A stretch of 64,000 nucleotides of DNA from JBAZMA01 sp041649995 (lineage in GTDB: Bacteria > Omnitrophota > Gorgyraeia > Velamenicoccales > Velamenicoccaceae), in assembly GCA_041649995.1 (NCBI GenBank), contig JBAZMA010000003.1:62001-126000 (forward strand). Direction: 5' to 3'. The notes below the pieces were generated by a model. It worked only from the letters and a program-made list of their open reading frames with translations. It was not told the origin of the DNA and did no database searches. Position 1 is the first letter of the stretch. Each line of letters begins with the position of its first letter. Both the position numbers and the translations under genes were made by a program. Shown here one piece after another: positions 50,217-59,639 of the stretch.

Positions 50217-51178
50217 TGAAAAAAAACCGGTTAGGCGTCCTTTTGGGTCTTGTCTCTTTTCTGGCGATCATTGTTTTTCTCGCCTTTGCCAGCGGGGCAT
50301 TATTTGTCATCGATGAAACAAAGCAGGTCGTTATCACCCAGTTCGGCAGGCCGGTGGGAAAGCCCATCACAGCCGCCGGATTGCATTTGAAAACCCCTTT
50401 TATCCAGCAGGCGCATTATTTCGAGAAGAGGCTTTTGGAGTGGGATGGGGAACCGAACCAGATCCCGACCAAAGACAAAAAGTATATCTGGGTCGACACA
50501 ACGGCCCGCTGGAAGATCGTCGATGCCCTGAAATTCCTGCAGTCCATGGGAAGCGAATTGAGCGCCAGCGGCAAGCTCAACGATATCATCAATTCGGCCA
50601 CCCGGGACGCGGTGACAGGAAAGTTATTGGTGGAGGCTGTCCGGGATTCCAACCGCATATTGGAGAGCAGGGACCTGGGAGAGGACGCGATTGTCAGCGA
50701 AGAGGCGCTTGAGCGCATCGATGTCGGAAGGCAGCAATTGACGCGCGCGATCCTGGAAAAGGCGAAAATCCTCGCCCCTCAATACGGGATCGAAGTCCTG
50801 GATGTGCGGATCAAAAGGATCAATTATGTGGAGGAGGTCCGCAATAAGGTCTATGACAGGATGATCGCCGAGAGAAAACGCGCGGCTGAAAAATACCGTT
50901 CGGAAGGGTTTGGAAAGTCGGCCGAGATAGAGGGCCAGATCGGCAAGGAATTGAAGCTGATCACCTCGGAGGCCTACCGGCAGGCGCAGGCCATTGTGGG
51001 CAAGGCCGATGCCGAAGCGATCAATATCTACGCGGCATCCTATGAGCAGAACCCCGGGTTTTATTTGTTTCTCAAGACCCTGGAAACCTACAGGGACACG
51101 ATTGACGCGAATTCCACGATGATCCTGACCACCGACAGCGACTACTATAAATACCTCAAGGCCCTGGGCCAGGAATAA
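50216..51178 (+). CDS. hflC: HflC-like SPFH/prohibitin protein
   Basis: 320 aa. N-terminal helix (about 8-28), SPFH domain beginning IDETKQVVITQFGRPVG, a coiled coil RMIAERKRAAEKYRSEG, and the typical C-terminal FLKTLETYRDT segment. Partner of HflK in the FtsH-associated complex. ATG 50216 is preferred over GTG 50213; GGGAGAGG is upstream. No ftsH is in the window. Confidence 0.94.
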   Translation: MKKNRLGVLLGLVSFLAIIVFLAFASGALFVIDETKQVVITQFGRPVGKPITAAGLHLKTPFIQQAHYFEKRLLEWDGEPNQIPTKDKKYIWVDTTARWKIVDALKFLQSMGSELSASGKLNDIINSATRDAVTGKLLVEAVRDSNRILESRDLGEDAIVSEEALERIDVGRQQLTRAILEKAKILAPQYGIEVLDVRIKRINYVEEVRNKVYDRMIAERKRAAEKYRSEGFGKSAEIEGQIGKELKLITSEAYRQAQAIVGKADAEAINIYAASYEQNPGFYLFLKTLETYRDTIDANSTMILTTDSDYYKYLKALGQE

Positions 51179-51240
51179 TTCAGGAGGCTTTGGGAAAGCC
51201 AAGGCATTTGTTGAGAAAAATATCCTTTGAGCGATTTGTC

Positions 51241-51268
51241 TTGTTTGCCGGCTGAATTCGATTATAAT
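51241..51268 (+). promoter_or_regulatory. Promoter of the 51337 gene
   Basis: TTGTTT, 16 nt, TATAAT. The leader (about 51275-51336) has a small CCCGG/CCGGG stem and AAGGGG before the ATG. Confidence 0.7.
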
Positions 51269-51336
51269 GGAAGCCTAAGGCCCGGGGAGTCGTCTGTCCG
51301 GGTCATGATCTGCGAACGCAAAGAAAGAAGGGGACA

Positions 51337-51777
51337 ATGGAAGAAGAATCAAAACAGGAAAATTCTCCGGGTTCACCGCATGGCGAACCGGATGTGGCGG
51401 CCTTAATAAGAAAAATACAGCAACAGTTGACTTTTCTTGAGAAGAAGATCGATATCCTGATCAATCAGTCCCAGGCAGAGCCTTCCAGGGAAAAATATTT
51501 TTCAAAGCCTTATCGGCCCTTCGACCGGCCGGCCAGGCACGGCAAGGCAGAGGGGCGCGAAGGTTACAGGGAAAGAGGACCCGGACAGGGCCGCAATTAT
51601 GAGAAACCGCAGGGCGGCGAAAACCGCGGGTTCGGCTACAAGAAAAAGTCCTATGATCATCCCCGCGAAGATTTCGGCCATGAACGCCGTTTCGATAAGC
51701 CGCACGGAGGAGAAAGCCGGGGGTTCAGCCATAAAAAGAAAGCTCCCTTTTATTTCAAACGCAAAGACCGGGGGTAA
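51337..51777 (+). CDS. Coiled-coil plus RG/KG-rich basic protein
   Basis: 146 aa. A short coiled coil (ALIRKIQQQLTFLEKKIDIL, about 22-41) precedes a disordered tail rich in Arg, Gly, Lys, Tyr and Phe. The tail contains a repeated unit (EKPQGGENRGFGYKKKSYDH and DKPHGGESRGFSHKKKAPF). RG/FG-rich tails of this kind bind RNA and favour condensates. No enzyme domain. The next gene encodes a CxxC-x17-CxxC protein; related proteins sometimes join both modules, which suggests joint action. Confidence 0.65.
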   Translation: MEEESKQENSPGSPHGEPDVAALIRKIQQQLTFLEKKIDILINQSQAEPSREKYFSKPYRPFDRPARHGKAEGREGYRERGPGQGRNYEKPQGGENRGFGYKKKSYDHPREDFGHERRFDKPHGGESRGFSHKKKAPFYFKRKDRG

Positions 51778-51841
51778 AGCCGGTTTTGTTTTCATATCAA
51801 CTGGGCGCTTAAAGAGAGCTCCCAAAACAGAGGAGTAGGTC

Positions 51842-52006
51842 ATGGGTTTTCAGGGTGGTGGCGGGTACGACAGGCGTCCGAGGGAAATGCACAAGGCGGT
51901 TTGCGCGGAATGCAAGAAAGAATGCGAAGTTCCTTTCAAGCCGAGCGGCGACCGTCCGATTTTCTGCAAAGAGTGTTATTCAAAGAAAAAAGATAGCGGG
52001 CGTTAA
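51842..52006 (+). CDS. CxxC-x17-CxxC zinc-ribbon protein
   Basis: 54 aa: a Gly-rich start, then CAEC, exactly 17 residues, then CKEC. This is the TIGR04272-type domain found in candidate-phylum and deltaproteobacterial genomes. One zinc is probably bound by the four cysteines, and the basic tail suggests nucleic-acid contact. ATG 51842 with GGAG 7 nt upstream. It lies 64 nt after the RG-rich gene and before a very strong terminator. Confidence 0.8.
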   Translation: MGFQGGGGYDRRPREMHKAVCAECKKECEVPFKPSGDRPIFCKECYSKKKDSGR

Positions 52007-52040
52007 TTAACCGCCATTCAGCTATCGTTCGTCAGTGCGA

Positions 52041-52086
52041 ACAGGAAAAGGCCATGGTTGCTGCTAAAACCATGGCCTTTTCCTGT
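52041..52086 (+). terminator. Terminator-like hairpin with 19-bp perfect stem
   Basis: ACAGGAAAAGGCCATGGTT and AACCATGGCCTTTTCCTGT are perfect inverted copies around an 8-nt loop. There is no long T-run after the stem; the TTTT within the arm is paired. The length is unusual for a plain terminator, so RNase III-type processing is also possible. Confidence 0.75.
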
Positions 52087-52217
52087 CTTGACAAGCCTTT
52101 TTTAAAGGTTGATGGCGCTGTTTAAGGAGAATTTCCTTTTTCAACGGATATTTTAAGTATAATGAGGTGAATCCGAAATACGCGCCCAATTCGAAGGGTT
52201 CTTGCAGGGAAAAAGAC

Positions 52218-55200
52218 ATGAAGAAAAATTTTTTTATTGCGGGTGTGGGGGCATCGGCAGGGGGGTTAGAGGCTTTGTCGGATCTGTTGAAGCATCTGCC
52301 GAAAGATATCCGCATGGCATTCGTGCTGATCCAGCACCTGGAACCCAGGCACAAGAGCATCCTCTCGGAGATCCTTACCCGGCAGACCGCGTTACCCGTC
52401 AGACAGGCGAAGAATAACAGCGCGGTGGAACCTGGGCATGTCTATGTCATTCCCCCGAATTCCTATATGGGCATTTCCGGCGGGAAGCTGAAGATCACGG
52501 CCAGGACCAAAGACAAGACGGGAAAATATCTGCCCGTGGATTTTTTTCTGACCTCCCTGGCAAGGGATCAGGGAAAATATGCCATCGGCATAATTTTGTC
52601 CGGAACGGGCTCGGACGGGACCCGGGGTATCAGGGCCGTCAAGGAGAAGGGCGGCGCGACCTTTGCCCAGAACGAAGAGACGTCGAAATACTATGGAATG
52701 CCTTCCAGCGCCCTGGCCGGCGGTTCCGTCGATTTTGTTTTAGCTCCGGAGTTGATGGCTGAAAAACTCATCAAATTGAGCAAAGGCGAGACGGAAGGGG
52801 TTCCCGGCGGAAAATGGGAATGCCCTTCGGAAGAAGAGGTTTTGGAGGATATTCTCGGCTTTCTGCGGGACGCCACCCGGGTCGATTTTATCCATTATAA
52901 ACGCACAACGCTTTGCCGCCGTATTCTGCGAAGAAAATCTCTTTTGGGCCTGAAATCGCTGAGGGCCTATCACGCTCATCTATTAAAAAATCCCTCTGAG
53001 GCTCAATATCTCTACAGGGATATCCTGATCCCTGTTACGGAATTTTTCCGCGATCCAAAAGCTTTCCTGGTTCTTAAAGAAAAGATATTTCCGGCTCTTA
53101 TGGAAGGGCGTGATCCAAAAAGCACGCTGAGGATTTGGGTGCCTGCCTGTTCGAGCGGACAGGAGGTTTACTCCATGGCCATGGCCCTGGATGAGTTTTT
53201 TGAAAAAAGCAGGATCAAGCAGGCTTTTTTGATCTTCGGGACGGACTTGAGCGAACCTCTTATTGAAAAAGCCCGCGCCGGGGTTTTCAAAGAGGATGTT
53301 ATCGGCCGACTTGGAGGCGAGCGTTTGCGGCGTTTTTTCGTGAAAACGGAAAAAGGGTACAGGATCGCGAGATCTATCCGCGACAGGTGCGTGTTCGCCA
53401 GGCAGAATTTGACGAATGATCCCCCTTTGTCAAATATGGATATTGTCAGCTGCCGCAATGTCCTGATCTATCTGGACGTGTTTCTGCAAAAAAAAGTGCT
53501 CTCAACGCTGCATTACGCCCTGAAACCGCGGGGGTTCCTTGTTCTTGGGACTTCTGAATCCGTGTCTGTCCAGCCTGATCTGTTCAAAGTCATCGATAAA
53601 AGATATAAAATTTATTCTAAAAATGCGACCCTGACCCGCAGGACGGCCCCCTATGCCCGTATTCCCTGGATGGGTCCGGAATCCTCACAACCCGGGATGA
53701 AATCGGTCCCAAAGGCGGCCGGCATGCGAAAAACGAAAAAACATCTCCCTTTAGCCAAAAAAGAAGATCACGCGGCTCGGGAGGGCGGAACAAGAGAAGA
53801 GAAACAGACAAAGAACAGGGCAAGAAATATCTTTCAGCTTGAGAAAGAGCTCGCCCTTATAAAAAAGAACTTAAACGCCATTATTGAGGAAAAGGACACC
53901 GTTAACGAAGAGCTGAAGGCGGCCAATGAAGAAATCCAGTCCAGCAATGAAGAACTGCAGAGCATGAATGAGGAGCTTGAGACCTCCAAGGAGGAGCTTC
54001 AGTCCACCAATGAAGAGTTATTGACCCTGAATGAGGAATTGCAGGATAAAAACGCGGAGTTATTGCAACTCAACAGTGATCTTTCGAATGTTTTATCCAG
54101 TATTAATATTCCGCTGATCATTGTCAGCAACAACCTTCGCATCACCCGCTTTACCCCTCTGGCAAGGACGGTCATGAATCTGATCCCCACCGACGTGGGA
54201 CGCCCCCTTGGCGATATCAAGCTCAACATCGATATCCCCAATCTGGAGGAGGCGATCCTGGGCGTGGTCGAGAGTATGATCCCCAGGGAGTTGGAGGTCA
54301 GGGACCGGGAGGGCCGGTGGTATTCGATGCGTATCCGGCCTTACAGGACTTTGGATAACAAGATCGACGGCGCGGTCGTTTCGATGATCGATATCAATGA
54401 AATCAAGCGCATTCAGGATGAGCTCAAGGACACCCTGAATTATGCCAAGGCGATCATCGAAACCACGCGCCAGCCGCTTTTGGTTTTGAGCAACGATCTG
54501 CATGTCCATTCCGTCAATAAAGCCTTTCTTCGCGTGTTCAAGTTTCAGGCCCCTGATATTATAAGTAAGCTTTTTTATGATGTGGCGGGCTGGGATTCCG
54601 CGGGATTGCGGAAACTGCTGGAAGACGTTTTGCCTAAGAAAAAATCGTTTGAGAATTTTGAGATGGAGGCGGGAGAAAGGATATTTCGGCTCAACGGCTT
54701 TCAATTGGACTTAAACGGTCATACCAAACCCATGATCCTGCTGGCGATCGAGGATATCACCGAACACAAGCGGGTGGAGGAAGCTTTGAGGAGGGATAAG
54801 GAAAAATCCAGGGAGCTATCGGACTTGCAGATGAAGCTGGAAAGGGCGGAGCGCCTCTCTGATATCGGCGCCCTGGCCTCGACTGTGGCGCATGAATTGC
54901 GAAATCCCCTGTCTGCCATCGCTGTTGCCACGGAAAACATCAAAAGGAAAACCGTCAATCCGCAGCTGGAACAGAGTTTTCGCAATATCCACAAGAAAAT
55001 CTCGGAGAGCGAGCAGATCATCAGCAATCTGTTGTTTTATTCCAAGTTGAAACCGCCGCATTATGAGAAAGTGGACCTTCGTGATATCCTCAAGGATTGT
55101 ATCGACGAGATGAAGAAGCAGGATGAAAAGAACGTCACCATTAAGATGTTCGAGGCGGCGGGGACATCGATGATCGAAGCGGACCCTTTTCAGATGAAAG

Positions 55201-55517
55201 AGATCTTTTCCAATATTTTAAACAATGCCTATGACGCCGTTTTGCCCGGCCGGGGGAAGATACAGGCGCGAATCTTTTTCAAAGGGACGATGATCGGGGT
55301 CACGATTGCCGATAATGGGCCGGGCATAGGCAAAAACGATCTCAAGAAAGTCTTTAATCCGTTCTTTACGACAAAGGCAAAGGGGACCGGCCTGGGGTTA
55401 AGCATTTGCCGGCAGATTACGGACGTTCACAAGGGCTCGATCGATATCAAAAGCAGTCCCGGCCAAGGGATTTCGGTGACCGTTCTTCTGCCGAAATCCG
55501 CGAGAAAAGAAGAATGA
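52218..55517 (+). CDS. CheB-CheR-PAS-histidine kinase hybrid
   Basis: 1099 aa. CheB methylesterase (1-190) with Ser13 in GASAGG, His in IQHLEP and Asp in GTGSDGTRG. CheR methyltransferase (about 200-480) with VPACSSGQEVYSMAM. A long Glu/Asn-rich coiled coil (about 540-630), two PAS-like domains, then HisKA with VAHELRNPL and an HATPase with N box (NILNNAYDAV) and GTGLGLSICRQ. No receiver domain. Such hybrids couple methylation chemistry to phosphorelay. The kinase end is a close paralogue of the one at 61447. Start ATG 52218 has AGGG upstream. Confidence 0.92.
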   Translation: MKKNFFIAGVGASAGGLEALSDLLKHLPKDIRMAFVLIQHLEPRHKSILSEILTRQTALPVRQAKNNSAVEPGHVYVIPPNSYMGISGGKLKITARTKDKTGKYLPVDFFLTSLARDQGKYAIGIILSGTGSDGTRGIRAVKEKGGATFAQNEETSKYYGMPSSALAGGSVDFVLAPELMAEKLIKLSKGETEGVPGGKWECPSEEEVLEDILGFLRDATRVDFIHYKRTTLCRRILRRKSLLGLKSLRAYHAHLLKNPSEAQYLYRDILIPVTEFFRDPKAFLVLKEKIFPALMEGRDPKSTLRIWVPACSSGQEVYSMAMALDEFFEKSRIKQAFLIFGTDLSEPLIEKARAGVFKEDVIGRLGGERLRRFFVKTEKGYRIARSIRDRCVFARQNLTNDPPLSNMDIVSCRNVLIYLDVFLQKKVLSTLHYALKPRGFLVLGTSESVSVQPDLFKVIDKRYKIYSKNATLTRRTAPYARIPWMGPESSQPGMKSVPKAAGMRKTKKHLPLAKKEDHAAREGGTREEKQTKNRARNIFQLEKELALIKKNLNAIIEEKDTVNEELKAANEEIQSSNEELQSMNEELETSKEELQSTNEELLTLNEELQDKNAELLQLNSDLSNVLSSINIPLIIVSNNLRITRFTPLARTVMNLIPTDVGRPLGDIKLNIDIPNLEEAILGVVESMIPRELEVRDREGRWYSMRIRPYRTLDNKIDGAVVSMIDINEIKRIQDELKDTLNYAKAIIETTRQPLLVLSNDLHVHSVNKAFLRVFKFQAPDIISKLFYDVAGWDSAGLRKLLEDVLPKKKSFENFEMEAGERIFRLNGFQLDLNGHTKPMILLAIEDITEHKRVEEALRRDKEKSRELSDLQMKLERAERLSDIGALASTVAHELRNPLSAIAVATENIKRKTVNPQLEQSFRNIHKKISESEQIISNLLFYSKLKPPHYEKVDLRDILKDCIDEMKKQDEKNVTIKMFEAAGTSMIEADPFQMKEIFSNILNNAYDAVLPGRGKIQARIFFKGTMIGVTIADNGPGIGKNDLKKVFNPFFTTKAKGTGLGLSICRQITDVHKGSIDIKSSPGQGISVTVLLPKSARKEE

Positions 55518-55613
55518 GTATCCGGATGAATTCAGGACGCGGCGTTTTTGTTAAAGCCTTAAGATGTTTTCATCGAAACAAAAAAATGGATAATAGACCA
55601 AGGGAGGCATTTC

Positions 55614-56192
55614 ATGGGTAAGTCTATCAGGGGAACCAGGACGGAGAAGAATCTTTTGGCGGCCTTTGCCGGAGAGTCGCAGGCCAGGAACAGATATACG
55701 TATTTTTCCAGCGCCGCCAAGAAAGAGGGTTATGAGCAGATTGCCCGTATTTTCGCCGAAACAGCGGAAAACGAAAAAGAACACGCCAAAGTGTTTTTTA
55801 AGTATTTAGAAGGCGGAGACGCGGAGATCACCGCGTCTTATCCGGCGGGGATGATCAAAGATACCCGCGGAAACCTTGAAGAGGCGGCGGCCGGAGAGAA
55901 CCTGGAATGGACCGTTCTTTATTCGGATTTCGCCAAAATCGCCGATGAAGAGGGGTTTTCTGAGGTCGCGCGGTCTTTCGAGCAGATCGCCAAGGTCGAG
56001 AAATTCCATGAATCACGATACCGGTCTCTGATCAACAATATTATCGGCGGCGAAGTGTTCAAAAAGAAGGCCGCCGTCAAATGGCATTGTATCAATTGCG
56101 GGTATGTTTTTGAAGGGGCCCAGGCCCCCCAGCAATGCCCGGCGTGCAGGCATCCTCAGAGTTATTATGAGGTCCTGGCCGAAAATTTCTAG
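55614..56192 (+). CDS. rbr: Rubrerythrin
   Basis: 192 aa non-haem diiron peroxidase of anaerobes and microaerophiles. The ferritin-like domain has two E...ExxH sets (ESQARNRY, ENEKEHAK, EKFHESRY). The C-terminal rubredoxin-like domain has CINCGYVF and CPACRHP. Reduces hydrogen peroxide with electrons delivered to the rubredoxin site. ATG 55614 has GGGAGG upstream. Single gene; suggests exposure to low oxygen. Confidence 0.96.
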   Translation: MGKSIRGTRTEKNLLAAFAGESQARNRYTYFSSAAKKEGYEQIARIFAETAENEKEHAKVFFKYLEGGDAEITASYPAGMIKDTRGNLEEAAAGENLEWTVLYSDFAKIADEEGFSEVARSFEQIAKVEKFHESRYRSLINNIIGGEVFKKKAAVKWHCINCGYVFEGAQAPQQCPACRHPQSYYEVLAENF

Positions 56193-56265
56193 AAAGGCCG
56201 GCGTGTGAGGTTATTTTAAGGCTTCCACCGGCATCTGGGGAGGGCATGGCCTTGTTTCTTAGGGC

Positions 56266-56294
56266 ATGACAGCAGGCCGCATTTATGATATGAT
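56266..56294 (+). promoter_or_regulatory. Promoter of the membrane aminopropyltransferase-like gene
   Basis: ATGACA, 17 nt, TATGAT, then exactly 7 nt to ATG 56302. Same geometry as the plsC promoter. Confidence 0.78.
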
Positions 56295-56301
56295 TTGCGC
56301 C

Positions 56302-58713
56302 ATGTCCATAAAGAATATACGCCTGGATGGTTCCTCCCGTTTTTTATTTTATCTCGGCATTTTTTTCATCGGCTTCGCTTTATTGGCTTCCGAGATCCTG
56401 CTGACGCGGTTTTTGAGCGTTGTCTTCTATTATCATTTCGCCTTTTTCGTGGTGTCGGTGGTCCTGTTCGGCATGACACTCGGCGCCCTGCTTGTGTATT
56501 TCCTGCCGCGTTATTTTCTTCCCGATTTCACCTATCGCCATATCGCCCTCTACGCCTATATCGCTTCTGTCTTTACGGCGGGGAGCTTTGTTGCCTTGTT
56601 CTGGCTGCCGGCCGTTCTTCATCTCTGGGGTATCGGTGATCTCACCATGCCTGTTTTGTATATTTTGCTGTCTGTGCCTTTTGTCGCGTTCGGCATCGTC
56701 CTGTCTCTGGCATTCACAAGATTTTCCGGAGAAATCCACCATGTTTACGCCTCCAATCTGATCGGCTCCGCTTCCGGCTGTCTCGGAGTCATCTTCCTGC
56801 TCAACACTTTTAAAAACGGCGTTTCCGCGCTTTTTGTGATCGCCTGTCTCGGGGTTTTGTCGGCCTGCTGCTTTTTGTGTTATTTCCGTCCCGGCAGGGC
56901 CGTCAAACGGCTTTTTGCCGGGACGATGTGTTTATTGGTGTTTTTGTCCTGGTGGAATGTTTCCGCGCAGAAGATCAGGCCCCTTTGGGTCAAGGACAAT
57001 CTGAGGGAGTCCGCGAACCTTTATGAAACCTGGAATTACTTTTCCACTGTGTCGGTAAACAGGCCAGCCGGAAAGCTTCCGAGCGGATGGGGTTACAGCC
57101 CAAAGATCACCTCAATCCAGTTAAAGACCGAAGAGTTGATGCTTCAGATCGAATATGATGCCGGGACGGCATTGATAAACTTTCAGGACCTCTCGGACAT
57201 CGATTATCTCAAAATGGATGTGACGGCCATCGCGTATTATGTGCGTCCTCCTGAGGATGTCGTCGTGCTGGGCTCAGGAGGCGGCAGGGACCTTCTGACG
57301 GCTGTTTTATTCGGCGCCAGGAAGGTCACGGGCGTTGAGATCAACAAGGACATCAATGATGTGGCTTTTCATAAATTTAAATTTTTCTCTGGCTCCATCC
57401 TGAACTATCCCCAGATCCATTTCGCTGTCGATGAAGGCCGCAGTTTCATCTCAAAATCCCGCGATCAATTCAATATCATCCAGTCTTCTTTGGTGGATTC
57501 TTTCGCTTCCGCTTTTAACGGGGCTTTCGCCCTTATGGAAAACGGCCTCTATACCACGGAAGCCTGGGAGACGTTTTTGGGCCGCCTGAAAGACAACGGG
57601 ATCCTGACTTTTTCTCACTTTTATTTTTCCCGGAAGCCTTACATGATGTATCGTTTTCTCGCCCTGGCAAGGGCTTCCCTGCGGTCGATCGGCGTCACGG
57701 AGCCAAGAGAGCACATTGTCCTGGTCCGCCAGAGGAATTTCGTCGATGAGACCGACGGGATAGGAACCATCTTGGTGAGCCGTTCTCCTTTTACGCCACA
57801 GGAGCTCGCCCGCCTGCAGGCGATCACCTCCGAGCTGGGCTTTGAGATCGTTTTTTCCTCAACGGTCAGCGCCGACCCTTATTTCTTAAAAGTTCTGGAG
57901 AGCCCTGAATCCGGCCTGGGGAAAGCTTTTCCTTTCGACATCACCGCCCCCACGGACAATAAACCTTTTTATTTCCATTTTTCAAAAATTCAGGATTTCT
58001 TTTCCCGAAACCCCGGCGACCAGGGGGTCGTTGTTTTGAGAAAACTGCTTTTTGTGATTGGCGGCTTCGGGTTGTTTTTTATTGTCGCGCCCCTTGTTTT
58101 CCACTGGAAAGGCGGGAGGGCCGGGAAGGTATCCCGGCGCTGGGCTTTTTATTTTTTCCTCCTGGGCCTGGGCTTCATGCTGGTGGAGATCGCCCTGATG
58201 CAGCGGCTGGGTATTTTTCTAGGGCACCCCATTTATGGATTAACCGTCGTTTTGTTCGCCCTGCTTTTTTCAAGCGGAGTGGGAAGCTTTTTGGCCAGGC
58301 ACGCGGAGGGCAAAAAAAGGATGGCCGCGATATTCGTGCCGTTTTTGGCGCTGCTCGGCGCGTTGACGTATTTGCTGCCTTTCTGGGCGCGCGTCTTCAA
58401 CGCAAGCCCGATGTTTGTCAAGATCGCTCTCGCTGCCGGGATGGTGGTGGGGACGGGGTTATTCATGGGAATGCCTTTCCCTGCCGGTTTGAAACGGGCC
58501 GCGTTGCCGAACGCCCCTTCGCTGGTCATGTATTGGGGAATCAACGGTTTCGCTTCGGTCTGCGGCTCGGCCATCGCCGCCACCCTGTTGATATATTTCG
58601 GATTCCAGTGGACTTTGACCGCGGGTTTTGTCTGTTACGCCCTGGCATTTTTTCTGATTTTTCCGAAAACAGGGGATTTAGCGATGGCCCGCACGGTCGA
58701 GGCGGCGGGGTGA
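56302..58713 (+). CDS. Multi-TM protein with spermidine synthase-like domain
   Basis: 803 aa. About six membrane helices (15-215), a cytosolic spermidine synthase/methyltransferase fold (about 320-510) with the SAM-type loop VVVLGSGGGRDLL and GVEINKDIN, then about six more helices (590-795). Fused proteins of this kind are widespread and mostly uncharacterised. True polyamine synthesis is unproven, because the catalytic Asp region reads QSSLVDSF rather than the classical DSTDP. ATG 56302 is chosen for the promoter spacing; there is no ribosome site. Confidence 0.8.
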   Translation: MSIKNIRLDGSSRFLFYLGIFFIGFALLASEILLTRFLSVVFYYHFAFFVVSVVLFGMTLGALLVYFLPRYFLPDFTYRHIALYAYIASVFTAGSFVALFWLPAVLHLWGIGDLTMPVLYILLSVPFVAFGIVLSLAFTRFSGEIHHVYASNLIGSASGCLGVIFLLNTFKNGVSALFVIACLGVLSACCFLCYFRPGRAVKRLFAGTMCLLVFLSWWNVSAQKIRPLWVKDNLRESANLYETWNYFSTVSVNRPAGKLPSGWGYSPKITSIQLKTEELMLQIEYDAGTALINFQDLSDIDYLKMDVTAIAYYVRPPEDVVVLGSGGGRDLLTAVLFGARKVTGVEINKDINDVAFHKFKFFSGSILNYPQIHFAVDEGRSFISKSRDQFNIIQSSLVDSFASAFNGAFALMENGLYTTEAWETFLGRLKDNGILTFSHFYFSRKPYMMYRFLALARASLRSIGVTEPREHIVLVRQRNFVDETDGIGTILVSRSPFTPQELARLQAITSELGFEIVFSSTVSADPYFLKVLESPESGLGKAFPFDITAPTDNKPFYFHFSKIQDFFSRNPGDQGVVVLRKLLFVIGGFGLFFIVAPLVFHWKGGRAGKVSRRWAFYFFLLGLGFMLVEIALMQRLGIFLGHPIYGLTVVLFALLFSSGVGSFLARHAEGKKRMAAIFVPFLALLGALTYLLPFWARVFNASPMFVKIALAAGMVVGTGLFMGMPFPAGLKRAALPNAPSLVMYWGINGFASVCGSAIAATLLIYFGFQWTLTAGFVCYALAFFLIFPKTGDLAMARTVEAAG

Positions 58714-58744
58714 GTTTTTAAAAATCCGGATTCCGGCGCGGGGC

Positions 58745-58780
58745 AAACCGCTGCTTTTTTTAAAAAGCAGCGGTTTTTTT
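58745..58780 (+). terminator. Rho-independent terminator
   Basis: AAACCGCTGCTTTTT against AAAAAGCAGCGGTTT (15 bp, tiny loop) followed by more T. Strong. Confidence 0.93.
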
Positions 58781-58912
58781 AGGTCTTCAACCCGGCAAGA
58801 GAGGGAGAATAACATCAAAGATTGCAGGAAACCGCTCATTGCCGAATTTCCCCATCATGATAGTTTGTGTTTCAAAGGGACCTTGATAAAACAACAGGTT
58901 AAGGAGGCTGTC

Positions 58913-59266
58913 ATGAAAAAATCTGTCGCTTTATTGTTTTGCGCCGTTTTTTTGATTTCCGTGGCTGGTTGCGCCACAGCCATGCTGGGAGGCAAGTCGG
59001 GCACGCGGTTCCAGGCTTCCTTAGACAGCGTTTCCCAGGCCGCTTTTGACACCCTGGAGGCCGAAGATCTGCCTGTGGTGAAAAGGTCGACATCAGCGGA
59101 AATGGTGAAGATCTATTCGAAATACCCGAACGGCACGCCGATCCGCATCATCATGCGCAGCATTACCCCCGGTTATACGGATACCAATATCGGGGTGGGC
59201 ACATTTGGGGAAGATTACCGGGCTTATGATCTCATGAAAAAGATCGAATCCCGTATTAAAAAATAG
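58913..59266 (+). CDS. Small lipoprotein (DUF3568-like)
   Basis: 117 aa. Signal peptide with lipobox SVAGC (Cys19), then a compact alpha/beta domain of about 90 residues (FDTLEAEDLPVV...IRIIMRS...GEDYRAYDLMKKIE). It resembles DUF3568-type lipoproteins of unknown role. ATG 58913 is chosen for AAGGAGG directly upstream. The next lipoprotein gene starts 40 nt later, so the pair is probably cotranscribed. Confidence 0.8.
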   Translation: MKKSVALLFCAVFLISVAGCATAMLGGKSGTRFQASLDSVSQAAFDTLEAEDLPVVKRSTSAEMVKIYSKYPNGTPIRIIMRSITPGYTDTNIGVGTFGEDYRAYDLMKKIESRIKK

Positions 59267-59306
59267 GGCCGCTGTATTTTTGTCAAAAGAAACACGAGGA
59301 GGAGAT

Positions 59307-59540
59307 ATGAAAAAATTAGAAGGTCTCATGATTTTGTTTTTGGCCGCCATGCTGGTGGGTTGCAGTCCGCAGTTCTGGGGCGGAACGGGAGCAGGGGTGG
59401 TGGGGACCGGGGCGGGATACGAGATCAATGCCAAGCGACAGAAAGACAGGCTGGATAAAGAGCTTGCCGAGGGCCAGATGAACCAGACGGAATACGATAT
59501 CCGCGTGGATCAGGTCAAACGCGACAGCCTTCTTCAGTAG
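59307..59540 (+). CDS. Small lipoprotein
   Basis: 77 aa. Lipobox MLVGC (Cys18), a Gly-rich linker (WGGTGAGVVGTGAGYE), then a Lys/Asp/Glu helix ending RDSLLQ. The helix has the SHOCT-like look (LDKELAEGQMNQTEYDIR), a short motif often found at protein ends. GAGGAGGAG precedes ATG 59307. Function unknown. Confidence 0.75.
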   Translation: MKKLEGLMILFLAAMLVGCSPQFWGGTGAGVVGTGAGYEINAKRQKDRLDKELAEGQMNQTEYDIRVDQVKRDSLLQ

Positions 59541-59639
59541 CAAGGGCATGTCTTAAAAGCTAAACAGTCGCCTTGGACTTGTTTTTAAAAAAAGAGAAAC
59601 CCTCAAAACAAGAGGTGTTGGATATTATTTTTTCCCAGG

